Source: Cylindrotheca closterium (lineage: Eukaryota > Bacillariophyta > Bacillariophyceae > Bacillariales > Bacillariaceae). Taken from it: a stretch of DNA of 64,000 nucleotides. Below the pieces are notes generated by a model. It saw only the letters and a list, made by a program, of their open reading frames with translations, did no database searches and had not been told where the DNA came from. The translations under genes were made by a program, and so were the position numbers. Of this stretch, positions 38,789 to 51,184 are shown piece by piece; within the stretch, counting starts at the first letter, position 1; each line of letters starts with the position of its first letter. The stretch spans positions 367,889-431,888 of the forward strand of contig CAKOGP040002091.1 of NCBI GenBank assembly GCA_933822405.4, in the 5' to 3' direction.

Positions 38789-41700
38789 TTACAAGCTCTC
38801 AAGTTGCTTTTGAAGAGCTTCCATGTCCGCCTTGATGGCGTCAGTCTTGACGCTCTTGATCTTTGCACCAATGGTGGCAGCTTCGGCCTCGTAGTAAGCT
38901 ACGACAGCCTTGTTGTCCTCCCAGTCTCCGGAGAATCCGGTTGTGAGAACTTCCATGGCTCCGTCACGGGTCATGGTCTTGGAGGCTTCCTGCAATTGAT
39001 CGATGTAGTTGTCCTCGAACATACGGCGCTTGGCACGGTAGAAGAAGAATTCACGAGAGTCTTCCCAGGCAACAGCACTCTTGATGACACCCTTGGCCTT
39101 CATGCGCCCAGTCTTGTCGTGAAGATCGGCAAACTCAGTTGCAGCTTGCACGTAAACAGGGATCAGAGATTCTTCGCGATCCTTGATTTGGTTAAGAAGG
39201 TTGTCGTTATCGTCATCAAACTCGCAAGCTTCGAGCTCGGAATCGAGCATTTGCAATTGTGGGTCAAGACGGTGCATGAGCTTGAGTTGGTCTGGACGAC
39301 GGAACTTGACTTCGGTGATACCAGCTGGTTCCAAAATACCTCCACGAGAGTCAGGGTCAGCATACATCTCCATCTTTTCTTGGTTAATGGTAGGGTCAAC
39401 AACAACCCAAGACCCACCACGGAGTTCACCATGGGGAGGAATGTACATGTATACGGGGTTTTCGTACTCACGGAGAGCATCGACAATCATAGCACCAAAC
39501 TTGAGAATCTCTCCAGCCATATCACGGCTACCTCCAGAGAATCCACGCCAGTTGGCAAAGATCATGACTGGAAGACCTTCACGCTTGAAGTCATTGATGG
39601 CTTGGGCAGTCTTGTAAGAAGAGTCTGGGAAAAGAACTTGTCCAGCTTGGGGAAGGATGGCTTCGCGAGAGTTGGGGTCAGCAGGATCGGCAGGAATAAC
39701 TTGCTCGACAAGGCGAGTCTCAACAGCAATAGCTCCCATGGGGATGCCTCCCAAACGTCCACGTCCGACAACAACACTCTTACCCCAGCCAGCAAGGTAT
39801 TCAGTGAAACTTCCCTTATCAAAGAAACCAAGGGTGTTACCTTCTCCGGCCATCATCAATCGAGGATCATATGGTGTAGGAGTTGGACGCCACTCAACCT
39901 TTCTGTCGACAGGATCGGCAGAGTCGCGGACAGCTGGAAGGGCCCCAACGTTCTTGGAAACGAAACCTAACCATTTGATGAGAGATGCAACACCAGCTTG
40001 ATCGTCGTTCACGATTTCGTGGGCAACACCATTGGGGTGCATGATTTGTGGTCCTCCAAGTTGGTCTTGGGAGTTGTAGACTTCTCTTCCAAGAAGCTTG
40101 TTCAAGGCAGAGAAACCAGTCAAAATAATCGGACCTTGTTGCATTTGGATGACACGTTGTCCAAGACGGACAAGGTAGGCACCAATTCCGACGGACCGTC
40201 CAGTGACGTAAGATAGAGTGAAAATCTCGTCATAGGCAGCAGAAGTCTCTCCGGCAATCTTTCCCGATCCTTGAAGATTCTCGACACCGATTCCATGGGC
40301 GGTTCCGATTACATCAGACAACTTCCATCCTTCGTCGCACTTGTCAGCAATGACAGTTCCTTCGGGGAGAACCTTGTAGTCTGCATCAGACAAGTAAAGG
40401 TACTCGAATCCCTTTCCAGGGTTCTCTTTGTCAATGAACTTGATGTTGATCTTGTCCTTCAACTCGTCGACAAGACCAATACGAGCACCAGCGTTACAGG
40501 AAATGTAAACACGGGGAAGCTTGTGTTCACGCGCATACTTGGAAGCCTTGTAGAAGAATTCATCTTCTTCCACTCCGAAAGATCCACTTTGAACGGTGAC
40601 ATCGTTGGAAATTAAGACAACTTCACGCCCTTCGGGATATTCAGGAGTCTTCATGGTCAACAACCAAGCGAGCATACCAATTTGGTTGGTACCGATTTGG
40701 CGAGAGCCAAGAACAAGCTCGCCATCGGCTCCATCGAGGAACTCTTGAACTTCGAAAAGGTTTGCAGGGATTTCATCAGTCTTTTGGTTATCGGTGATGA
40801 ACGTTTGCCATTCGCTGATCAAACCAACCTCCAACAGTCCAAGGAAATCGTATGCGTATGTGGAGCCAACACGACGGGCAATGGCACGCTTGGTTTGGAC
40901 AACACTGCTTCCTCCATAAGGATCAAGCAAACAAAAGTCTCCCTCGCCTCCATCGGGATCGACAATGCAATATTCAGCAGCAACACCGGTCACAGGATCA
41001 GGTTTTTCAAGGTAGACAGAGGGCTTGAGCCACTCGCCCTCAACAGAAGACGCGACAATACGGAGAGACTGAGTGGTCTGTTCACTGGATTGCAAGCGCA
41101 CTCTGACTTCAATTTCATCAACACGCAACTTGAGAAGACGATCAGCAAGTTGACTCTTCAATTGCCCAATGATCTTCTGGAAGTCCTTCGCAATCTCCTC
41201 TGGGCTCGTGTTCTCAAGTTCACGAAGCGAATGAAGGAAGATACGAGATGACGATTGCAGGCTGACTTTAGAGTTTGATTGAGCTCGTTCAAGCTCATCC
41301 AATCCCGTCTGCAGAAACTTGCTTGCTCCAGAAGCTGAGACGATTCCAGGACTGTGAGAAATAGCACGCAAGAAAACAACTTGTTGTGGGCCACCACGTC
41401 CAGGCTTTGCAGACTTTTCACTTCCAATGTAAACTTGAGCGTTCTTTCCAACCGCAGGAATGCGCTCCAAGTTGTAGGCGTTTCTGAGACGGGAAAGTTC
41501 CAACAAATGGTGGAAAGTAGGGCGCATGTTGCGGCGAAGAGGGTCTTCATTGTATCCATCACATTGTGGGAAAGTGTAGTACAATGGATTGGACCTTTCT
41601 TCTGGAACCAAAAGACTAACGGTACGTACACCCATTCTTGTCATCTTCTCCTCGTGAGACTTGACCGTTGCCTCCAGGGATTGAAGATCGCTCTTTTCGG

Positions 41701-44700
41701 AGCTTGCTGTGGCAATGTGCAGCATGTGAATAGGTTCTCCTCCGGCAGTGGTTGGCTTGTCTCCGATCTTTGTTGCGAAACGTTCCAAGATGCCTGTCAT
41801 TTGACTGTCAAGGCCAGAAAGAGATGGAAGGACGGAAAGATGACCTCGACGATCGACAGAATTCGAAGGTTCAACATCGGTGAATTGGAAGGTGAAGTCG
41901 CAAACAAGCTTTCCATCAGTCTCCGAAATGGTGAGGTCGCTGATGCGATGGGCACGGTAAACACGACGGACGTAGACCTCGATGGCAGCTTCTTTGACAG
42001 CTCTGTCCTCGTCAGAGAAAAGAGATGTCAAAAGGTCAACACCGGCAGAGAGAGTAGTAGACTTTGACAGCTTGACAAGATTGGTTTCGGGGTCGAGAAG
42101 AGTTGCCTTGAGTTCTGCAAGACGCTCCTCAAAAGCTGGAACCTTGGCTTGGCGAAGCAAGCTGTCAGCAGCAAGCTTTAGTTCGCCATAGATCTTCTCC
42201 TTCAATCCTGCAACCTCAACGAGGGCAGCTTCTAGTTCAGCTGGGATATCAGAAGATCTGAATCTGTCGCCGAAAGTTTCAATCTCACGGATGGTAGCAA
42301 GGATGAGACGGTTTCTGAAAGATATAGCCATGTGGGCTTGATTCTCAGCAACAACGACATCCAAAGTCTTAGCGTTGGCCTTAGTCATCTCGCGAACGAC
42401 GTCATCCTTGAGCTTTCCAGCGAACATTTTCTCAACACGAAGGTATTCGTTGATAGTTTCGAGAGCAAGTGTAGATGCTTCTTCCTTGTCGGACACTGAA
42501 GCGAATGCAGCAGATGCAACAGTCTCTGGATTTCCCGAAAAACCAGCAAGGATGTTGTTCAGAGCTTCCTTCGGTTCAACATCAAGTTCAACTCCAGCAG
42601 TTTCAAGAACCCCTTCGAAAGTAGTGATCTTTTTGACCTTGGAAGGATCCTTCAACTCAAGACTGGCCATAAGGTCACCAGCGGAGATAACAGATCCAGG
42701 AGAAAGAGTATGGGTAATCTTTCCACTCTCGGTGGCCTTGATTGGCATGATCATCTTCATGGCCTCGACTTCGACGTATGCTTCGCCAGCATTGACCTCA
42801 CTTCCACTCTCTTGCAGGTATCGGACAACCTTTCCTGTTACGTCGGTGCGCATTTCGGAAGGATCGAAGATGGAAGGCCTGAAAGCACAATGATCGTATT
42901 TAGCACAGGTTTGAACGAACACGATATACTAGACATCAGTATCGAGAAGTACACTTACATCAGAACAGTGACACCATCCATGACAAGGCGAAGTCCCAAA
43001 GGTTCATCCATACCAAAGATGCGGTGAGTTTGTCCATTGAAGTAGGCAATAATGGCTCCTTCCGCAGTCTCGGTAATTCGTGTATCAATGACGTTTCCGC
43101 CAACACTGAGGCGGTAGATATCAGCGGCTAAGCGTTCGACGTGGAAAGGGTACTTGATATCCTTATAGGCTACTTCGATGCTGAAGGAATTGATGGAAGG
43201 GATGGCGGAAGTGGAAACTTGACCCTTGTTAAGCGATTCAACAACCTCTGCAGTTTGCTCCTTAACATGTTGGAAGGCTTTGAAGATGGCAGCGCCAGTG
43301 ACAGTAAGATCATCAGGAGTCTCGACCTTGACACTCTTTTCACGGATGATTCCATCGAGCCAAGATGTGTCGATGGTGTTGTCAATGAAGGCCGGGGTTT
43401 CCAGAAGTTGAACTAAGTATTCAACAGTGGTACGGATCTCTCCACGTACTTCGATCTCCTTCAATGCAAGGATAAGAGCCTTGCGAGCTTGTTCACGGTT
43501 GTTACCCTTGGCGAACAAGTGACCAAATTGGGAATCAGCAAACTCGTGGATACCACCGTTGGCACCAACACTGAAATATCCCCAAACATTGGAGGTCGAT
43601 TGGAACTTGATGCGCTCGATGGTTCCAGAAGTAGGCTTGAAACCTTCATCAGGGTTCTCAGCAGTGATACGGGCGGCAATAACATGAGTGTCAATAGGCC
43701 TGTAGTCCTCCTCAAGAAAATCGATGGGGTCGGTTCCGTACATGTCAGGTTTTCCGTAAAGACGACGGATTTCGGGGATGTTGTACAGTGGGATTCCCAT
43801 AACAACTTGCAATTGAGTGGCTGGCAAGTTGCAGTTGGTGATACCTTCTGTGACAGGGTGCTCGACTTGAAGACGAGGGTTCAACTCCAAAAAGAAGAAA
43901 TCATCTGTGGCAGCGTTGTACAAGTACTCGACTGTTCCAGCTCCAATGTAACCAATGTTCTGGGTCAAACGTTGTGCAGCCCTTTGCATCTCCTTGAAAG
44001 TTTCTGGCTTGGCAATGGTAGGTGGACCTTCCTCAAAAATCTTTTGGAATCGACGTTGAGTGGAACAATCACGACCATTCAAAGCGACGGCATTTCCGTG
44101 TTGATCACCAACAATTTGAACTTCCAAGTGACGTGCGTTCTTACAAAGTTGCATGATAAAGATGGGGGAACCGACGACCTCGTTTTGTACCTGGATGTAA
44201 GCATTCTTGAGCTCCTCTTCGTTCTCAACGAATCGGATTCCCTTACCACCTCCTCCCTCGGAGGCCTTGACCATGATACCATTTTCGTATCCGATGCGAC
44301 GAGCGGCTTCGATGGCTTCTTCGACATTGCGGCAAGTTCCCTTCTCAAAGGTTTCAGAAGGGATGGTTCCTTCTGCGTTGAGCTCGGCAACAAGAGGACC
44401 GTCATCTGGTCCACCGAAAGAACCACTCCATGGGATGGATGGAACCTTTGCAGTCTGAGCCAAAATGTTGGCGGCGATCTTGTCACCAAGAACACTCATG
44501 ACAGGGGCAGTAGGTCCGATGAAAGCAATACCGTTGGCTTTAAGATTTGTTGGAAGAGCTGGGTTCTCAGAAGCATGACCCCAGCCGGGCCAGACAGCAT
44601 CAACCTTGTTTTCGATGGCAAGCTTGGTGATGAGATCGACATTGGCATAGTTATTTCTGTTGACACCTCCTGCAACTTCAACGAAAGAATCGGCCAAGCG

Positions 44701-45518
44701 GATGAATTCAGCATTTGCCTTAATATCTTCAGGTGAAGCCATGGCGACGAACTGAATGGCATGTTCATCTCCCAATTCCATGTAAGCCCATTGACGCATG
44801 GAAAGGATGCACTTAGTAGCAGCCATACCGTTATTGGCAATCAAGATTCTCTTGATAGGGCGGTTACCTCCACGCTCTTCGACGTATTGTTCCATGGTCT
44901 TAATGGTCGAAGCAAGCACAGGCTCAGCAGTCGACATGTGCAAAGCACTTGAAGAAGATAGGCTGACATCTTCGACCTTGGCAACATTTCTAGTGAAAGT
45001 ATTGGAAAGGAATGCAGTTGGAGCTGAAAAGGAAGAGAAAAATATTAGACTTCAAGCATGGTCATATTTTCAAACATTACAGACAAAGCATTGATGTCGA
45101 CGTCGTCACTTGAAGGTGACTAATAATTCTGGCATCAATGAATCGGATAAGCACTCAATTCACTAGTAGCAATCGCACCAGGATGGATCTCAAGCTCATA
45201 GAATTCTCCTCATGAACGACGACTGTCAACAAAAGGGAGGCCGATGTCGTCAAATCGATTTAGCAATGATCCTAGTTTAGCCGGTGGGAAGGATTCCTTC
45301 AAAGCTTCACTCAAGTACCAGACTTCACGTGAAAAACCTCTGTCGACGGAATCCATCACCGAGCGCGCGCACGAGAATCAACATTCAAAAATATTCAAAT
45401 TCGTATCCTTTTCAGACAAATCACACTCACACTTCAGATTGAAAGCATCCGATGTCGTTGCAACACTGGCAGCCACAATCGCCAAAATGGCGGTCTTGTA
45501 ACCCCGTCCAAACATCAT
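38789..45518 (-). CDS. ACC1: Multidomain acetyl-CoA carboxylase, plastid-targeted
   Basis: Three exons: 45518-45431, 45023-42959 and 42878-38789, giving about 2080 residues. It carboxylates acetyl-CoA to malonyl-CoA, the first committed step of fatty acid synthesis. Exon 1 encodes a signal peptide (YKTAILAIVAASVATTSDA then FNLK) with a DAF site, so this is the plastid isoform. Domains in order: biotin carboxylase with ATP-grasp (EGGGGKGIRFVENEEEL; ELNPRLQVEHPVTEGI); BCCP with biotinyl Lys in VEAMKMIMP; the central region; and the carboxyltransferase with the N-lobe GARIGLVDELKDK and the C-lobe FANWRGFSGGSRDMAGE. The 407-bp first intron separates targeting from the catalytic body. Three TGACGT elements lie upstream. 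Diatoms normally also have a second, cytosolic isoform, which is not in this window. Confidence 0.96.
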
Positions 45519-45613
45519 TGTCGGATGTTTAGATGACTGATCCGGCGTTGTTTGGTGGTTTGTGCTTCTTGATTGCGAAAGATCCGTTCATCACCTCATC
45601 GTTTGATTTGAAG

Positions 45614-45775
45614 TGACGTACGCTATAACAGGACTGAAATAGCTTCGTAGACGTCGTAGGAAAGATACTCATGAATTATTCGTGAATGAATGATGTCAAC
45701 AATTTTTTTCATGACGTACGAAGTTGGACTACGGCGGGATTACACGATGATTTCGCAAATCACAGAGTTTGACGT
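45614..45775. promoter_or_regulatory. Cluster of three TGACGT (CRE/bZIP-like) elements upstream of ACC1
   Basis: TGACGT occurs at 45614-45619, 45712-45717 and 45770-45775, all within 260 bp of the ACC1 start. TGACGT is the core of CRE-type bZIP sites. In the diatom Phaeodactylum it is a CO2/cAMP-responsive element in carbonic anhydrase promoters. Function here is inferred from motif and position only. Confidence 0.35.
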
Positions 45776-45992
45776 CGACAACTTGAAACCTAAAACATCA
45801 ACTCCGATAACCGGCGTTTTGTCAAAACAATTGTTCTCAAATCCAGAGAGAATTTGGATCCATTTCGAATTTTAAAAGATTCTGTACATTCCGACTGTTG
45901 AAGACATCATCATGATCAGTTTGTTTCTATTGAATTCCTTATTTTTGATTTATCTGATGTCGTCGTCGAGCATTAGGTTTCATGATATCAAC

Positions 45993-46013
45993 AATCAATC
46001 AATCAATCAATCA
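45993..46013. repeat. AATC tetranucleotide run
   Basis: Five AATC units (CAATCAATCAATCAATCAAT) in non-coding DNA; same motif class as the TCAA run at 31688. Confidence 0.7.
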
Positions 46014-46091
46014 GTCGTCATTGCTGAATTGTGACTTTGAAGTTGACGACTCGAGTGTTTATAGACTGATGTCAATGCTCTATTGGATTTA

Positions 46092-47774
46092 TCAAGACTG
46101 AACAGAAGAGGCGCCGTCTTCTGCTGCGGATGTTGTGTTGGTACTGGTACGTGTACTGTTGCCAACCGGTTCTGACGATGTTTCTGAGATCAGCTCTTCC
46201 ATCCCATGAAGCCACCACCACCATTTTTTCGGACCCCAAATGCTATGCGTTCTTTGAAACTCGTAGAAGCCAGGTTGATCGCTGTATTTCTCCAGTCGCT
46301 TTCTGGACAGTGATCGTGTGGATCCTTTCAGCACCGTCACGACGAACAGGAGTCCGATTGTTGCCAAAAGTGTGTGCACAGTGGAAGTGAATCCATGACC
46401 AAGATACGTTCCCCACCAGAACAAGCCTTCTCCAAGATAATTTGGATGCGTACTCCATTTCCAAAGTCCAACGTTGCACCAGGAATGTCGATGCATTGAT
46501 TTGAATCCATTCTTCTGCAAATCAGCTATCGTTTCGAGTAGCAATCCAGTAATCTGAAATAGCAATCCGCTGTATCCCACAATGCCCCACCGTCCGTTAG
46601 TTTTTAATCTGCTCCAATTGGATGCCATCATGGAAACATAGAAGAAAGAGTATACAAACCAACATAGCAGTCTAGAAGCAAAAGGGATATCCATTGTCTT
46701 TTGTAGATCCACAACTTGGGAGTGGAGTTCTGGCCAGGTAAAGTATTCTCGCCAAGTTAGGAACATTAGTAACCGGAGTCCCCATGCAACTGTTAGGTAA
46801 GAGTGGAATAGAGTCGGTATGGATAATTGAGTTTGGGACTAGGTAGCAAGAATTGAGTATTGAGTAAGCAACGATAATGCGCCAAGGAATTATGCAATAC
46901 AATCAATAGAAATATCAGCACATACCTTGTAGATTTTCAGCGCCACTGCGACGGGTAGAGTGATTCCAGCAGCATAGCCGACGGTGATAAAGTAAAGAAA
47001 AAGATGAAATCCACAGGATGCCCCAAGCAGTGCGAGAGCATAGAGTGACAGGAACGACACTCCTTTATCGGAAGTCCACAATACGGACAAGAAAGTCACT
47101 ACCGATGGTGTCACTTGGGCACCTTTCCGTTGCAACGTATTCATTCCCTCCTTTACTTTCCGAATTGTTGCTTCATTCGCCTTGATCACGTTGGGCAACA
47201 ACTTATTTCGCTTGTGCCGTAGGGTGCCCAAGAACGCGGCGGTGGCACCAGACGATTGGCCCTGAGTGGTGGGGGAAGGCGTGGTTGGATTTTCTCCACC
47301 AGTAGCGTCAGCACCTCCACTCAAATTGGTCGTCAAACCCAACGGCTTCTTTGCTGAAGCCTGGTTTTTGTATTTCGTAGCGTAATGAAATCGATCCTTT
47401 GCCGATTGGATTGCATTCTTCACAGTTGATCCTCTTTCAGGTTTGAAGATCCTGTTTGATGCTGACCTTGCGCTGGAAAGAAACACCGTGCTTGTAGGTA
47501 TGGGTGCAGATTCTTTATCTTCTCTTTCACTATGATATCTTGATGATCGATCAGTTATTAGGTCATCATGTGCTGGTGGTTGAGTCGGTGAACGCGTTGG
47601 CCTTCGTATTTGATCCGTTGACAGCTCTGTGTCAATCCTCGTTGATGAGCGCTGAAATCGTTGCAGACCCTGCTGAAACTTTTTTGCTTCTATCGGCACT
47701 GATTCAAGGATTAGCAGAGCTATTATGGCAATTAACGGAACATACTGCATTGCTGTTCGGCCTTTCGATTTCAT
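46092..47774 (-). CDS. DUF1295 / steroid 5-alpha-reductase-like membrane protein with long N-terminal extension
   Basis: Two exons (47774-46926 and 46838-46092) join in phase 0 to give about 531 residues. The joined sequence across the intron is a typical family core: LTVAWGLRLLMFLTWREYF. The C-terminal half carries the catalytic-like membrane block of isoprenylcysteine methyltransferase and steroid 5-alpha reductases: LWKWSTHPNYLGEGLFWWG and a downstream SDQPGFYEFQRTHSIWGP. The N-terminal ~200 residues begin with a signal anchor (YVPLIAIIALLILESVPIEA) and are polar and Ser/Thr/Pro-rich. They are not part of the usual family. The frame also runs upstream to a TTG at 47834, but the ATG at 47774 is preferred. 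NAD(P)H-dependent reduction of a lipid is the likely activity; the substrate is unknown. Confidence 0.8.
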
Positions 47775-48042
47775 CGTGCATTGATCTTGTTGTTTTGATG
47801 GTTGACAAGTATTACAAAAATCTAAACTTTTCAAACCAATATCGCGTCTGTCCAGAATCCGTTCCTATTGTTTTCGAATCGAATTCTGACATTACTCTTG
47901 CCTCTTGCTACATTGGTTGGAAGACACAAAAGACAGCGTATTTCTATTCATTTTCAGTTTTTACATTAATATTACTAAGGACAGTAGTTTTGACAGAACA
48001 GATGAGGTAAGTTTTCTCGATTTCAAAATAAGTATTGTCTCA

Positions 48043-49239
48043 TCATAAATCCCCAAGTGACAAGGAACAGGTTGAGGCCCCATCGTCCTCATCGACTTCG
48101 TCTTTGTGTTCTCCAATCTCTTCACAAACACTCGCAGTGTCGAATTTGTAAGCCGTTCGAGTCGTTCGGGAACTTGTGCCTTCCAAGGAAAATGATGAGT
48201 TGGATTCATTTTGCTTTCGTACCCAGGCGTCAAAGGTGGAACAGGAACCATCGAGGCTCAACGATTCCATATCACGACGGCGCAGCCATTTGCTATCCAG
48301 GGCTTGCTCCAGAGTCATTCGTTTCTTGGCATCCACTGTAATGAATCCTCGAATGACATTCTTGCATGCTTCAGATACATGCTCCCAGTAACACTTGTGG
48401 AATTTGAACTTGCCTTCACAGACAAGGGGTTCAACTTTGTCGTCTTCCTCGTCGAAGGGGGCATATCCGCCCAACAAGATGAAGATGACTACACCAATGC
48501 TCCAGTTATCACACTTCTCACTGTATCCATTCGTGTGTGTGTACAGTTCGGGTGCACAATACTGAGCAGACCCGCACAGAGTCATCAAGCAGTTGGGCTT
48601 GTCCATGTATTTGGCACAGCCAAAGTCGGCGAGTCGAATGTCACTGTTGTTGGATTGACTTGTCAGCAAAACATTCTCAGGCTTGATATCTCGGTGAGCA
48701 ACGTTTTTCTTGTGACAGTATCGAACAGCTTCAATGAGCTTTCGCGCGATACGCCGTCCATCTTGTTCGGTAAAGGAAATCTTATCATATAGTCTCTCCA
48801 ACAAGTCTCCACCCTCCATTTCTTCCATGATCAAAAATGTTCTATCCGGTTGGCGGAAGACATCGAGGAGCTGAATGATATTGCAGCCGTCTCGAAGTCG
48901 CTTCATTGTCTTTATCTCGTCCTTGATGTTCTCACCGTAGTTTTCGTAATTCCCGTTGTGGATTTCCTTCACAGCATAGGTGGTTCCCCTAGCCTTGTGC
49001 CGACATCGAAAGACATCGGCGAATCCTCCTTCTCCTAGTAGTTCCTCTTTTTCGTAACATTCGTCAAACGTTTTGTTGCCAGCCGAATCATTCACTGACA
49101 AGTGTAATCGTGAGACGGAGTTGTGCATCTTTACTTCTTGAAGGAGGTCTTTGGTTATCAGCCCTCTGTTGCGAAGTTGATTCGCATTTCGCTTGGGGGC
49201 CCTTATCATTGATACCTCGTTGGGTGGAGATGTTTTCAT
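48043..49239 (-). CDS. Ser/Thr protein kinase, CAMK group
   Basis: 398 residues, one exon. A complete kinase domain (residues ~62-325) is present: Gly loop LLGEGGFADVFRC, VAIK-Lys in YAVKEIHNG, catalytic HRDIKPENVLL, Mg-binding DFGCAKYM, activation-loop LCGSAQYCAPEL, and the CAMK-type DNWSIGVVIFILLGGYAPFD. CDN replaces the usual D-x-WS start (KCDNWSIGV), which is a minor change. The N-terminal ~60 residues are basic and the C-terminal ~75 are Ser-rich and acidic. There is no EF-hand or clear calmodulin-binding helix, so it is closer to CHK/CaMK-like than CDPK kinases. Confidence 0.93.
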   Translation of the reverse strand: MKTSPPNEVSMIRAPKRNANQLRNRGLITKDLLQEVKMHNSVSRLHLSVNDSAGNKTFDECYEKEELLGEGGFADVFRCRHKARGTTYAVKEIHNGNYENYGENIKDEIKTMKRLRDGCNIIQLLDVFRQPDRTFLIMEEMEGGDLLERLYDKISFTEQDGRRIARKLIEAVRYCHKKNVAHRDIKPENVLLTSQSNNSDIRLADFGCAKYMDKPNCLMTLCGSAQYCAPELYTHTNGYSEKCDNWSIGVVIFILLGGYAPFDEEDDKVEPLVCEGKFKFHKCYWEHVSEACKNVIRGFITVDAKKRMTLEQALDSKWLRRRDMESLSLDGSCSTFDAWVRKQNESNSSFSLEGTSSRTTRTAYKFDTASVCEEIGEHKDEVDEDDGASTCSLSLGDL

Positions 49240-49988
49240 GTTGGTGTGTTGTGTGTTTTACGAGTTTTTTATTTGTATGTGTGCAAGAACTAACTGCTTT
49301 GGGCAAGTCTCGTTTCTCGTTTTCTTGGTCTTGCGAAGTGGTCTTGCTTTGAAAAAGCAAGGCTCAGATTTGTTGTTTTCTACTGACGCAAGTGCTATCA
49401 AACATTTATCGCTGGGGCATAAAAGTAACATCACATATGCCACTCTTCGCACCAGGGGGAGGTATGATGCGCCATAAACTACCAAAACTCGGCGACCCAT
49501 CATCGAAACTAGTCACCCTTTTTCGCTGGTTTTAAGAACCATACTTCTCCTCGCCACCAAAATGAAACACCCTGTGCAGTGACCAGTTCGAAAAATGACT
49601 GCATTTCTAAAGTGGTCGGAGTAGTCTATTTTTATTTTAGATTATCGTTGGCCTGTTATAGTACAATAGTGTACTCGTTGCTGTAGTCGTTGTACTTGTG
49701 ATGTGTTGGGGGATGAGAGAAACCATAATAAATTATTGGTAAACTGATATATGTGAAGTACGCATTGTGCTGCAACGATCAATTGCTGGAGAATTCAGAA
49801 ACCGACGCGCAAACATTCAGGAGGTTGGACAAGACGCGAGGCGAGGAGGGTTAGGGTGCTACTCGAGTCATGTACTACCGTATTGCAGTTTATATCTTGT
49901 TATTTCACCTTTAATTATGCAAACAGTGGTGCGGCTGCCCTGTATGAAAAACATATAGTATGTTTTCCGTCATCAATCGATCGGATAA
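49240..49988. other. Intergenic, 750 bp, no gene recognised
   Basis: Upstream region of the kinase and 3' flank of the plastid thioredoxin-fold gene. Open frames here are short and overlapping on both strands, without protein-like composition. Confidence 0.4.
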
Positions 49989-50953
49989 TTATAATGATCT
50001 CGTCTGGTAGGACTTGTCAGCGTTTCGAATCGTGGTGACGGCATCCAATGGGTCCAAGTCTCGGGCAATCCTTTGAATACGACCATCTGCGACAATGTAC
50101 ATTGTCGAGTACAATTTTTGTGCTCCTAGAGCCGTGTACGCTTTCATCCAGGTCTTGGACTCATCGGAAAACATGTCAATATTCGCAACATTGGACTTTT
50201 TCAGGAACCGCCTGTTTTCAGCAGGTGAATCTGCACTAATCACAATGGTTTCCTTCAAGAGGTTCTTGGGCAGTTCCATTGATATCGCCTTGGTGATTTC
50301 TCGAAGATCATTCGATTTTATTCTAGGATCACAGACCACGACGAGGAAATCAGACCCTCTCCCATCTCGGGTCCATGGAACGAGTCGCTTTGCCCCCATT
50401 TCTCCAATTGGCTGCTCTGAAGTTGTTGGTATCAGGCAATTGAACTCTTCCGTTGGAGCTGGATCACCTTCGAACAAAAGGTCTCGCCCAGACACTATAC
50501 TCGAGCGACAAAATGAGTTCACTGCTATGCATCAAGTACTAACAAGCAATACAGCCCACTCTCACAGCATCATCACTTACCCCGTAAATCCATATCTAGT
50601 TCTTCCTGATCCTTGGTCAGGTAACTATCTGCAGAGAGATCAGTCATTGCAACCGGTTGGGTGCTCAAAAGCTCTTCGAAACGTTTGCGATCGTTCTGTT
50701 CCTTGATTTCTTCATCGGAAAGCTTGTTGTTGGCTGACTTCTCATCGGATGCTTCCTGAGCCGATTGCTGCTTGGCGAGTTCCATTTTCTTCAACAACTC
50801 AGCTTGCTTATTTTTCATCTTTTTCGCCATGCCGATCTCCGTGGGGAGCCTGTGAGCATTGGATATCTTGCATCCCTGCAGGGATGAGAATGCGGCAACC
50901 CCACTTGGAATGAGGGTCGTCGCCAAGGAAAGGAGAGGAATAGTTGTCTTCAT
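49989..50953 (-). CDS. Plastid-targeted protein with thioredoxin/peroxiredoxin-like fold
   Basis: Two exons (50953-50581 and 50521-49989; 59-bp intron) give about 301 residues. The N-terminus (TTIPLLSLATTLIPSGVAA then FSSLQG) is a signal peptide with an AAF site. A Lys/Glu-rich helix (MAKKMKNKQAELLKKMELAK) precedes the main domain. From ~residue 185 a thioredoxin-like pattern is seen: a strand FLVVVCDPR, a helix, a strand ETIVISADSPAENRRFLKKS, DMFSDESKTWMKAYTALGA, and YIVADGRIQRIARDLDPL. This resembles the later half of AhpC/PrxQ proteins. A canonical CxxC or TxxC site is not visible; the nearest Cys is in VVVCDPR. It may be a non-catalytic relative. The intron is very short for this window. 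Confidence 0.72.
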
Positions 50954-51184
50954 TGTTTATTCACGCGTATGAAAGAGCTGTACAGTATAACGTTGCACGT
51001 TGTAAGTCCTCTTACGATAATGAAAATGAGTGCTATTCAACAACAACAACACCATATGATGAATGAATGATGACAGTCACTTGACAACTCTTCTTGCATA
51101 CGCATGATGATGTGTCGGATGATTTTTGGGCATGAAAAAGTCCTTCAGACGACCATCCATTTTTCATTTCAGAAACATGACGAC

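Larger units (their letters stand above)
45519..46091. other. Promoter region of ACC1
   Basis: Lies between the start of ACC1 and the stop of the steroid-reductase-like gene; both are minus-strand, so it is the ACC1 promoter. It contains three TGACGT hexamers and an AATC run at 45993-46013. No gene recognised. Confidence 0.5.

Noticed and set aside
38804..39970. 388-codon plus-strand frame antisense to ACC1 carboxyltransferase
   Set aside because: Same reason: long antisense frame from biased codons in ACC1.
43489..44736. 415-codon plus-strand frame antisense to ACC1
   Set aside because: It lies opposite the highly biased biotin carboxylase exon; codon bias leaves few stops on the other strand. 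No recognisable domain.
45024..45430. First intron of ACC1 read as possible coding sequence
   Set aside because: It has clean GT-AG ends, and joining exon 1 to exon 2 restores the plastid targeting sequence in frame.
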